This document shows, piece by piece, positions 1 to 10,905 of a stretch of 64,000 bases of DNA. Under the pieces are notes generated by a model. It saw nothing but the letters and a program-made list of their open reading frames with translations. It was not told where the DNA came from and made no database searches. Source of the DNA: Aquila chrysaetos chrysaetos (Eukaryota; Chordata; Aves; Accipitriformes; Accipitridae); the NCBI RefSeq assembly GCF_900496995.4, contig NC_044011.1, positions 23,530,041 through 23,594,040 of the forward strand. The letters run 5' to 3'. The position numbers were made by a program, and so were the translations under genes. Numbering within the stretch: the first letter of the stretch is position 1; the number at the start of each line of letters is the position of its first letter.

Positions 1-1774
1 TACACTGGCACCATTCCTGGTCTCAGCATGGTGGTCTCAAGGTCCTCAGTCCCAAGTACTTCTGTTATGGAGCTGGTGAGACATTGGGAGTGCAAATACT
101 ATCCACCCTCCAGCACTGATTATCACTGCTGTGCACCATATGACCTTTTTAGTTTTACAATGAGAATAGATACTCACATGTGACATAACACAGTGTCATG
201 TCTAACATAATGACATGTTTATCAAAAGGGCCAGACAATGTACTCTGACTCATGGAAGCTCAACATCACTGCTGCTAGTGCCATGCTCTCTTAAAACCTT
301 GTTCACTGTTGGAGTCAGTTCCTGTCTGACCACAGCCTGATCTCAGTCCAGCAAGGGATTATCCAGTGTGATCCTCTTCCCATGGGTACAGACTCAGGGC
401 AGACACTGTACTTGTCCCCCGGGAACCTGGTGGGTGATACCTCAGCTCTCTCCCAGGGAAAGGATCTGGATTTAAGGGAGGCTATGGCACGCAAGAAGGT
501 CTCATCTTGCAATGCCGAAGGGATTCAGCGGGAGCGTGTGGCTGGTCTCAGAGCTGAGAGGTGGCTCCTCAGGTTTGTTCACTGCTGATACCAGTCCTCT
601 GGCTAGGGGAACGTCTGTGCAAGTAGTACATGATCCCGGCCCTGAACCTCGTGAGTATCTTGAATTCAGGATTTGGGTCAAGGCCATTGTGGTTTGGTTT
701 AGGCATGTTTGTATGTTGAATATTTTCCGATAGAAGACTGGCATAAGCCATCGTGGCACTAAATTCTTTTTGCTACAAAGATTGTGTTAACATTTATCGT
801 TGTGAAATGTGTTATTGTGTAAGTCAAGCATACAGAAAGTAATCCTATGCAAATGTGCCCGTGATCCACGTACCAACTCAGTCTGTAAAAAGACAAGGCT
901 GCGTGTAACCACCAGTAACAATAAACACTTCTTCGATGGACGTGCAGCTAAAAAGCGTTTTGTTGCCTGACAGCTGAGTCAGAACCAAAGAAGGTAAGAA
1001 ACTTGGGCAACCTGCGACAAGTGATTTTTGTGCCTGTGCAACTTTGGCTTCAAGATTTCTGCTGGAGTGTTCTGGAGACGTAAGAAAGCAGGTTGCAATA
1101 GGCAAAATGTAGAAATCGTGGCTCCCATTCACGATGCTCTTCCAACAGAGACCTTTGGGGACCAGAGATCTTCAGAGCTCAGTCACTGAGTGATGTGCTG
1201 ACGGGTTTGCCCACACAAGCAGCGTGCCTGGCGGCCCCCTGCGATGTGGGGCAGCCCCCAAAAGCCCCGCGACTCTGAGCCGGTGCTGTGCCGAGCTGGG
1301 GTGGCACAGGTGGTGGCCGTGGGGCAGCTCTGAGCCGGGGACCGGCCGCCTGCCTCCTGCAGCCCTGCCTGCGCCCCGCGCCCTCGAGTTTGGCCAGGAA
1401 TGCGTCCGTGCTGGTCCTTGCTGAGATTTCCCAAACTCTGGCTTGTTTTCCTGCTGCGACCCGGGCTTGCCTTGAACTGCATTACTACAGCAATGCCACG
1501 CCTGAATCGTTCGCAGATCTGGCAGGGGATGTGTTTCTTCAGCTGCAGCACAGTGGTGACTTCACTACAGGTGGGATAAGGCAGAGTTGCTCAATGCTGG
1601 CAGCTCTCTTGCCTGTGACGTTGGGAGACTTTCCGGGCAGGGTGCTTGCATCTCCTGGTGTCCGCTTCCTGCCAGTTTGGGGAATTCCCGGATTTTGTGC
1701 AAGAGTTCTCCTTTTAAAGCCCCCTCTCTTTGCTTGCCCCCAGCCTCCTCTTGGGCCACTTCCAGGCTCCAGGC
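1..1774. other. No recognised gene
   Basis: No coding exon, RNA gene or mobile element can be supported here. A GC-rich stretch at about 1,215-1,400 opens several overlapping frames on both strands, but they share no family motif and look like composition effects. I searched by eye for the 3' exons of an upstream vanin paralogue (the GTFGT..FPEVL and FGRLYEKD type motifs) and did not find them. Confidence 0.5.
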
Positions 1775-1950
1775 ATGCGGCTTCCTAAAGCTCGTGCCTC
1801 TGCCGTGCTATTGGTGCTGTCTGCTCCGGAGGCCTGTGCCCTGGACAGAGACATCGCAGCCGTCTACGAGCACAGCATGGTCTAGTCGGAACGGGCTGCA
1901 GTGCCAGTTTCTCCTGAGGAGGCCTTGGTGCTGATGGACAAAAATAAGAC
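1775..1950 (+). pseudogene. Vanin exon 1 relic with in-frame stop
   Basis: The translation from the ATG at 1775 matches coding exon 1 of the intact vanin gene 1.2 kb downstream. It has a leader-like N-terminus, then IAAVYEH at the same residue numbers (27-33) as in the intact copy, then VSPEEALVLMDKN, which parallels [13 protein letters not shown]. Codon 37 is a TAG stop (1883-1885) where the intact gene has Leu. Similarity ends near 1945, and no splice donor like the one closing the intact exon is visible. No copy of exons 2-7 was seen between this relic and the intact gene. It is best explained as a partial tandem duplication, or as the remnant of a second vanin gene whose other exons were lost. 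An untranslated alternative first exon is less likely but not excluded. Confidence 0.8.
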
Positions 1951-2783
1951 TTCTGGGTGAAACTCCATAGCAAAGAGGAAGATGTTGTCAGGATGAAGCA
2001 TATTTTCCTTGGCTTCTTGCTGAGCGGTAAATGATTAGCCAGGTTCTGTTCCTTTACCTTTACAGACATACCGCAGGTTCTAACAAAGGTGTTTTTACAA
2101 AGCACCTGAAACTTTAGTGGTAATATTCTATTTCCAAAATGCTGTGCAAAAATTGCTTTCCGTGAGAAAAAACTGCTTTTTCTGAGTAATTTCAAATCGC
2201 TTGTTGTGCAAAAACAGGCCTTCTGTAACAAAAATAGTAAAAAGGAAATCTTTCTGTGTTGTTTAATTCTTTCTCACAAAGCGAGCGAGTATGTTGGCTC
2301 TAGGCAGAGAGATCAGCACAGTTCAAGGGTTAGTTTGTATTGCAGTATGAGCCCGGGAGGCAGGACACTCTCAGGGCACCTGCTACAACTATAATAAGCC
2401 AGTGGCCCAAGGCAAGAGGCATGGCAGGACCGTGTGTCTCATAAGCGTGGATGAATCAGCTACACTCTGAAGCGTGAGGGCTGTACTTCACGCAGGTGGT
2501 CTGCCTGCAGCACCGGCTGAATTCTTAACCAGCGGCAGCCGCACGCGGTAAGTTATATGGAGTAGTGTGCCCTAACCAGGGGAGCCTGGGCTCGCCCCGA
2601 GATGGGTTTGGAAGCCTGGAGAGGGATGTACAAACGGAGTGCGCAAGTCCTCCTTCCACAGAGCCCTTCGTAGATCAGCATTGCTTCTGACGTGGTCTCC
2701 TAGCCTTTTGTTCACCTTTCATTTACAGCATTTTGAATTGGAAACAAGATCCAATTCCTAGAAGTGTTTGTTTGACTTCTCGT
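1951..2783. other. Spacer between vanin relic and vanin gene
   Basis: No exon or repeat recognised. The proximal vanin promoter presumably lies in the last few hundred bases. Confidence 0.4.
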
Positions 2784-2791
2784 TATAAATA
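2784..2791 (+). promoter_or_regulatory. Candidate TATA box of the vanin gene
   Basis: The sequence TATAAATA lies 160 bp before the vanin start codon. A start site about 30 bp downstream would give a 5' UTR near 130 nt, which is reasonable. This is inferred from motif and position only. Confidence 0.4.
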
Positions 2792-2943
2792 AATGTCCTG
2801 ACTGTTGGCAGAACTATCCTGTACCTTCCCAGACTACTCACCAGAAAATTATTTCCAAAGCAAACTCATTATGTCTTTACTCCTCCTCTTGCTATCCTGT
2901 TTATATTCCCCATGCCCGATCCAGGAGCTGCGAGGCACCAGCC

Positions 2944-5900
2944 ATGCTCCCTTCCCAGCCTCTCCTGCACGCTGCGGTGTTTGCACTCGCAGTCCTTCAG
3001 GCCCTTGCCTCCGACACCTTCATTGCAGCCGTCTACGAGCACGCGGTCATCCTGCCAGATGTCACTGACGAGCCCGTTTCTCCCGACGACGCTTTGGCCC
3101 TGATGAACAAAAACATGGATGTCTTGGAAGGGGCCATCAAGGAAGCCGCCCAGCAGGTACTAGGTGTATCGTGAGCCTTGTTAATTAGTGTTTTCTTCTC
3201 CTGCTGAGCCTCCGGGTTATCTGTTGATGGGTGAATTCTTAACGGAGCCTGTTGTGTCAGGGTGCCCACATCATTGTGACTCCTGAAGACGGCATTTATG
3301 GCTGGCATTTCACGAGAGAAGCCATCTACCCCTACCTGGAGGATATCCCTGATCCGGCAGCGAACTGGATTCCTTGCACCGACCCCACAAGGTGATTTCT
3401 TCTGCAGTGATTTATGTGGTTTCAAACTAGTGCCTCGTGGAGTCACGAGCTGCTCCCAATAAATGCCTAAGAACTGCTATTTTTTTTCATGCTTTAAACA
3501 TCCCAAATACCATAGAAATGAGTTGCATCAAAAAGAACTCTTAATCAAATGGTAATGGGAATATGCAAGGTAAAAAGCATTGAGATTGTTTCACTTCTAA
3601 AAATTGCTAAAAGGGGAAAATGAGGAAATTTTTGTCAAGTTCATTATTTTTAAAACATTTAATACTTTATCACTTCAGATCAATTGTGAAAATCTTCTGT
3701 AAGTATAAGCTAGTTTATTATCATGTCAGATGCATAGGTTAGACAAGGTGATTCAGTCCTCAGCTCATGTGGCTGGGTGATTTCTAAATCAAATTTCACA
3801 ATACATTTATCTAGATCTGAAAGAAGTGCCTTTTAGAAATCCAACCACTTGCAGAGTCTCCTGTGTTACACAGGGTTGCTCTGAATGTGTGTCAGCAGTG
3901 GACACCAAGAGGACCAAGTTCGTGTCTAGGCTAAGCTTTTTTATTCTTCTCTTCTAAGGCTTTATGACGCTAGATTTCAGAAGTCCTCATCTCTGTAAAT
4001 GCTGTGGCCACTTTTTACTAAAGGCTTAAGGGCAGCTGCCTTAAACAGAACGAAGAGTCTTAAAAAAGGCTAAAATAGTCTTTCGAAATCAAGGTTTAGA
4101 TCTGCCTGAAAATTTATTTGGAAGTTATTTTAAGTTTATGTCTGCATACCGATTTATTGTCTCCCTTGTTTTCTGAAGCTGTCCATATCTTTTTATGTGT
4201 GTTAGCTGGGAATTATATCCACACAGAAAATAGCATTGCTAAGGGTACAGGAAAGAAGAACACAGGGAGGCCATTTTTTAAAGGTAAAAGAGACCACCAA
4301 TTTAAAATGATGCTATGAACAGAGAAGAAAATGAACAGAAACTATGATTTGATCTATCCTTTTTTTCAGCACCTGGGGATGTGCAGTTGGTTAGTGGAAT
4401 AGTAACTTTGAATGCATTTCTTCCACATCTGAACTTAAACTTGTAAAATTTTTTGTTTTCTTATTTTTGCCAAAAATGCATTAGATTTGCTCCTGCTCCA
4501 GTGCAGGAACGACTCAGCTGCATGGCCAGGAATAACTCCATCTATGTGGTTGCAAACATGGGGGACAAGAAGCTGTGTAACTCCAGTGATCCCGGCTGCC
4601 CCAGTGACGGCCGCTATCAGTACAACACTGATGTCGTCTTTGACCCAGAGGGGAAACTGGTGGCTCGTTACCACAAGGTAAGGAGGTGCTTCAGCATCAC
4701 CCTGTAATTGATTATCAGTATATTTTTAATTTCTCTGGCACCAATTTCAGCTGGTTTATACAATAATTTTATGTTATGGTAAAGCAACAACCAATCTAGG
4801 GTGATCTGATGCAAGGATCTTATGGCCAGAAAGAAAAGTAGGCAAGTGCTTGATTGATCAGGTGCCCATGAGCACAGAGCTGCAGAGTGCATGCTGGATA
4901 CCAAACACCTAAGGGCTACATTTATGATAGTATATGGGAAAGAAGCAGTGACAGAGTTTTCCATACACAGTAAATGTTAGCTGGTCCTCGGTACAGTTTT
5001 AGCCAAGCCAGATGGAGCTTTTGCAGGTGACATCTTGGCAGGGTTTAGCAGTTAATATTGGCTGGGCATTGCTTCCAGGAGGCAGCTGGGGCACAGCCAC
5101 CCCATTTTGCTGGGGGAGAGCATCGGCTGGATGGATGCAAAAGCAGTGTGCTGGCCAGCTTAGGTATCTCAACCCCCAGCTTCGCCTTAAAGACTATCTT
5201 AGATGCAAAAATAGCTGCTGATAATCTTGCCTTATTTTTAGTTTCTAATATGCCATTTTCTTCATCTGCAGTACAACCTGTTTAGAAGAGAAACTCAGTT
5301 TAATTACCCAAAAGAGCCAGAAGCCATCACTTTTGAGACCCCCTTTGGGAAGTTTGGCATTTTCACTTGCTTCGACATCCTTTTCCACGAGCCTGCCGTG
5401 GTCCTGGTGAGCGAGTTGCAGGTGGACACCGTGCTCTTCCCAACAGCTTGGATGAACGTCCTGCCGTTTCTGACTGCAGTTGAGTTTCACTCTGCCTGGG
5501 CTATTGGCATGGGTGTTAATTTACTTTCAGCAAATACTCACAACATCAGTTTGGCAATGACAGGTGAGTTGCATTTGGGAAAAGGGAAGTTGTCTTCAGA
5601 CTACTGGATTCAGAAGCAAGCAGAAATATTTTACAAATAGCGAAGTCTTGAAGTCTCTGGAAAATAGTGTTTCAGTCAGACTAAAAATCTTCTTGATGTT
5701 GTATTAAATGTAGTAAACAGCTTCAGGTAAAAAAATGTTGAATGTTCTGGGACCAGTAAAATTAGAAATTCTGTTACATTAAATTTTTATAATTTGAAAG
5801 TGAAATTTTATTTCAAAAGTAGTACAAAGTTTCACTTAAATTATCAGCCTCTTATTTAGATGCAGCATTTATTTTTTAAAATTCCATCAACAGTTAAAAG

Positions 5901-8704
5901 GAGAAAAAAATGTTTTAAACTGAACTTAATAACCTAAAACCAAAAGGAGGATTCCTCTTGTATCTTAAACAAAACATTTTCAGGTTTTTGTGGCTGCTGA
6001 AGAATTACAGATATTTATGTTTTGTTTTGATCTTAATAGATATTTACTGCCATTTTTCTTTTTCTGTAAACTAAGAAAATGTTGCTGTAGCTGCATCTGT
6101 AATTCTCCCCTGAAGCTGAAGTGAAAGCCACAAAGAAATGTTTTTGCCTGCCCTAAATAGACTGAGCTGACTTTAGGCCACAGCCCTGGGTTTCCTTCTG
6201 TGAAACGTAATTACCCCCATGGTTTTCTGCTTTGACTAATATGCCACTCTTAGAGCTCTGATTTATATTTAAATGAACCTAATTTCTAAAAAAAAAAAAA
6301 GGATGGTTGTGTGTCAAATTGTCATTGAAGGCTAAAATTCGAGATCCAGCGAAGCACAAAACCTTTGAAGTTGAGGTCATGTTTTTACACTAGGATGGGT
6401 ATTTTAGCAGTTCTGCACTTTAAAATTCTTCCAAAACTCTCTGCAACATGTTGACTGAAAATAGCCTCACCGAAAAAGGCTGCCGGTGTGGCATGGGGGT
6501 CAGCTGGCCCCCTTGCCAAGCCATGCTCCAGGGTGCCAGCTGATGGAGGGCTCGTGGGTGTCCTCGGCAGGCAGCGGGCTGTTCACGCCGGAGGGACCCA
6601 CCGCCTACCATTACGACAGTGGGACTGAGGAGGGATGTCTCCTGCTAGCAGAGCTGAGCGCACGCCCTCGTCTTTCCCCCACCTACCCCCCGGCTGTCAA
6701 CTGGAGCTCATATGCCACAAGCATCAAGAGATTTCCAGGAGGAAAAGACACTTTTTTGGGAGCTGTCCGGCGAGATATATTCACTTTCAGTGAACTCGGG
6801 CACAAAACTGGAAATTACACGGTTTGCCAAGGAGACCTCTGCTGTCATTTGATCTATCGGATGTCAAACAAGAGCAAAGATGAAGTTTATGTCCTGGGTG
6901 CATTTGATGGGCTTCATGGTTCTCTCATAAAGTACCACTGGCAGGTAATTGGTTTTGTAGGGGTGAGTGTGGGTTGTATATGCCTACATACCAACCACCC
7001 CAAAACACTTGTCCATTACTGCATCATAAGAACTTTTCTTGCTATCAAATCCAGCTCTTGACTGTTGAAAGCTTAATGGTATTTTGCCTTTCTGTATCCT
7101 TCTCCTCCCCGCAGATATGCACGCTGCTCAAGTGCAAGAGCACAGACCTGAACACGTGCGGGCAGCCGGTGGAAACGGCTCAGACCAAGTTTGAGATGTT
7201 CTCCCTCAGCGGCACATTTGGCACCAACTACGTCTTTCCAGAAGTCTTGTACAGTGGGGTGCAGCTGGCCCCCGGGGAGTTTGAGGTAATGGGACACCCT
7301 GGAGCTGTTTGACACAAGATTTTCCAGACTGTGGTGCTGGAAACCAATACAGCAGCAAAGTCCTATCCAAGAACCACTTTCTTTGGTTCTGCAGACTGTA
7401 ACTCAAGGGGACATTTAAACAGATGGATTGAATTAATCCTTACTGATGATAACATATAAATGCTAAGGCCGAGAATCTCTTCAGTGTTTTCTTTAGCAAA
7501 CATGCCTTCCCACTTCAGGTCCCAGATCTATAAATAGCAGCTTTCAAGGAGCTCTTTTCTACAGGTTTCTGCTGATGGGCATTTTAGGAGACAAAGAAAT
7601 CAAATACTCTGAGAAATTGTCCAAGCAAGAAAAATTCCTAATTGCTATCATGCATAAGAGCAGAGATACCATGCAGTTAAAAAAGTTAAAAGGAATTTTT
7701 GATGGTTTTGTAGGTTTTTTTTTTATGTGAAACTTCGTTGTATATTTTTGCCAAAACATATTTTCATTCATAAACCTTAATTTATGTTTATGTAAGAGGC
7801 TAGATGAAATCTTAATTGATTTGGAAGAGGTATTTAATAGCTTACAAGAGACAATGAAGACAGTGAAAAAGACTTGGAAAGTTTTAGGGGAAAAAAAGGT
7901 GATTTTTTTACAAGGCAGAGAATGGAAAAGCATTGCTCATCTGAATATTCATTCTGAATAGGACTTTTGTAAAAACATACACATCAAAGGATTTACTGGT
8001 ATGCTAAAATATGGTCTAATTAAAAAAAAAATTTTATATTTTCTTAACGAACACATGCTTATTTGTTGTCACAGAGGCTCTTAAAAATTTGCAGGTGTTC
8101 ACCGTCTATGAACAACAGTGATTTCAAATCGATCTGCAAAAAGTAACTAAGGAAAGCAACATATGGCCAGTAGCTTGAAATTCTCTACTTCCATCTGGAA
8201 ACTGTTTTGGGGTCTACAAATCAAAAAATATTTCAAATTACTGTCCTAGATATGTATATAACTTTCATCGCCATGTATGAGTAACAAAGGAGAACCTAAC
8301 AAACCAGTTATTCTCACTCTCACCTTCTTATGAGGTGGAGAAGATTATCTTTTTTCTTCCAAAGATGGAGCTGGAGGAAGTTTTAAAGACCTTCAGGTCC
8401 AAGGAAATGTGGGAAGGCTATGGCAGAGCCAGAGAGAATTCTGGTTTCTTTCATGCTCACGACTGTCTTTTGAAAGAAGTGCTGCATTAAATTATTCAAC
8501 ATCTAAGGCCTATCCTTTCTGTACGATGCAATATCGCTGCTCTGTTAGTGGACTATTAGTGTCATTCTTTCTCTTTTCAACTAGGTGCTACGTGACGGAC
8601 GTTTGAAAAGTAAGCATGGCACATCGAAACCGCTCATAACAGCAACACTTTTTGGAAGGCTTTATGAAAAGGACCTGCCACATCCTCTGCGAACCTCCTC
8701 GTAA
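2944..8704 (+). CDS. VNN1: Vanin (pantetheine hydrolase), seven coding exons
   Basis: Vanins hydrolyse pantetheine to pantothenate (vitamin B5) and cysteamine in the secretory and extracellular space. Coding exons join in frame as 2944-3156, 3261-3391, 4485-4677, 5272-5563, 6571-6944, 7115-7285 and 8585-8704, giving 497 aa; all introns are GT-AG. Residues 1-23 look like a signal peptide. The nitrilase-fold triad is intact: Glu80 in [10 protein letters not shown], Lys179 in ARYHK and Cys212 in [10 protein letters not shown]. The vanin base domain follows (about residue 300 onward), with [28 protein letters not shown] and FGRLYEKD. Sequons include NNS, NWS and NYT. The frame ends 11 residues after YEKD, without the hydrophobic tail that carries the GPI signal in mammalian VNN1, so the product is predicted to be secreted. 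I saw no element or nested gene in the introns, only AT-rich sequence. The family call is firm. The VNN1 symbol rests on synteny, since birds and mammals may not have one-to-one vanin orthologues. Confidence 0.93.
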
Positions 8705-10429
8705 TGTAACTCCTTAGGTGTTACACAGTCACCATAGACAGGAGGGGAATTTCCTACAGTGATCCACCTCCTCATGAGCCATGGCAGTTATCCTGTATTA
8801 TTCCTGTTCTACAGTCTTGCACTTCTTTTTCAGCAGCAGTGGCGGTTGGGTTTATTTAGGAGAAAGTGATGTGATCATTCTGTTGTGTATACCTTTTTAA
8901 TAGCACTTGAGCCAGTGCAATTATTTTTTAGTATGAATGCTCTGTTACACAAAATCTTTAATTAGAATTTTTTTTTTCTCAAAGATATCATGTAGATTGC
9001 CAGAATAACACTAGAAACAAGACTGATACTGAAATGTGTGAAATGCGAAGTTTGCCAGTTTGCTGCAGAACAAATCTTCTCCAAGGAAGTCTTTCTCCCC
9101 CTTTTGCCCCTTTCTGTTTTTCAGACTGTATAAGCACTAAGTGTTCGTGTTTCTTAGCCTTACACACCAATCAATAGGGCCTCCCTAATACTCAAAGGGC
9201 CTTGGCCCCATTCTGACCAAGGGACTGTGCAATGAAGAGAAAACCAGATTTGAAATGGTTTTAGGCGCAACCTTAGAGAGAGAGAAAGTGGTCCTCCATA
9301 ACCCATGCAGGGACTGAGTCTGGCTGCGCTCCGTAAAGCACCTTCTATTCTGCAGTCCCTCTGAGCTTGCACCGCTTTGTGCATGGCGGATGCATGCTGG
9401 GTCCAATGCATTTCAGATCAGACTTACCACATAAACATAGTATGCCAACACTTTCTCCTGTGTATCTGGAAAATTTCTTCAAAACTGTGAAAACACAGGC
9501 AATAGGCAACATTTTAGTGCCTGAAACACATTTTACCATGCAGTGTGAGAAATGGGCGTTATTTGGGACTTTTAGGAATGATATGTAAAACTTGGCAGTC
9601 CTGGGCCTGATTTCTGTCTATCATGTTCTGCAGCAAATGGGCCTCATTTGCACCACATACACCTTGGAGTGGTCCCTGCCTCAACGCTTATCCCACAGTC
9701 TTTTGCTTCTACTGCCCTTCGCATCACTGGCTTACAGCCTGCACCGTGCTTAGCACTGAGCTGCACTAAATGTGGCACATCATATGAAACACTCTGGCTT
9801 CCCACCCCACGCACACCAACGTGTGTTATCCAGAAGCTGTTGAAATCACATGATTTCTGGTTTTGCATGTGCTGCTGCCTCTCAGCACACAACTTGGAGG
9901 CTCCTTCCAGGACTTATTTCATCCTGGAAATAAAACAGCTGAGCTCGTACTCAGGGGAGGGACTGTACCGCTTGGGAGCAGTTATCCAACACAGGCAGGG
10001 CCTCGAGGTCGTGCTTGCTGGTGCCTTGTCCAGCACCTCACCCTTTCCTCACCTGACTTGTGGTTGTAACCCAGGCTAGTCTTTCGTTAAACAGAGGAGG
10101 TTTTGCTCAAGAGAGGTTATAACCGACCTGTGGCGGTACTAATGCCCCGTGACTGTTGGGTGTGTAGCCTGTGTGGGGTCCGGAATTTCAAGATGCAGAC
10201 GGCCAGCACTGCAGGGTGGGAGCTGACCCGCTCCCCAAGCCAGTCTGGTACACTCTAGGAGCCCCTCATCTTGTCCATAACAGGCAACAGTTTGGGAAGG
10301 GCAAACGAGGCTGAGCATGCTGGTTATGAAGGTCTGCAGGGTCATCCTGTCGACCGCACCGGTCCATTGGTTTGCACTGGGGTCAGGCACATAGGGTGGA
10401 AGGTGTCTCTGCAGCGGAGCAGCCAGGAG

Positions 10430-10905
10430 CTTTGCCCTGGGCCTGGTCCCCGCGGTGGTGCTTCCCCATCCACCCTCAGTGCTGCTCGCTCAGCCGTCTG
10501 CCCTGGGAGAGCTCAAGGAAGTGCTCTGAGAAAGGCAAGAGCTAGCCTGACTTGTAAACTCCGGTACTGAAGAAGATCCTCAAACGGTTTTGTAACTTGA
10601 AAACTTAATTCTCTCTGTTGCTCTCGAGCCTTGCTTTTTCCCTCTCTACCCCGGAGGAGGTACCTCCGATACCTTTCTGTTCCAGTCCTGGTCACTCCGT
10701 GAGCGGGCTCAGGCCTTGGCTCCAGCAGGGTAGGGCTGGAAGAAGGAGGGAGCCCAGCCTGGGGGGAAGGCCGCTGCCTCCTGCCGCCCTCCGACCTCGC
10801 AGCCGCTGCAACCTCGGGTGCGGAGCCAGCGCCGCACCTCCTTCTCAGGCGCCTGCCGCTCGCCTCCATCTCCCCCTTGGCTGCCCTTCAGGGGAAACAC
10901 GCTTT
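10430..10905. other. Isolated GC-rich patch, possible small CpG island
   Basis: This patch is clearly richer in G+C, with several CpG dinucleotides, than the AT-rich flanks. It holds overlapping open frames on both strands (for example 118 aa on the minus strand), typical of GC-rich DNA rather than of a protein. It could mark the promoter or first exon of an unannotated transcript, but no splice structure or protein family supports that. Confidence 0.3.

Noticed and set aside
1288-1788. 166-codon + strand frame
   Set aside because: It lies in GC-rich sequence with overlapping frames on both strands and no motif. Its end only brushes the vanin exon relic in another frame.
10513-10869. 118-codon minus-strand frame
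   Set aside because: It is explained by the GC-rich patch; the Arg/Gly/Ser-rich product has no family resemblance.
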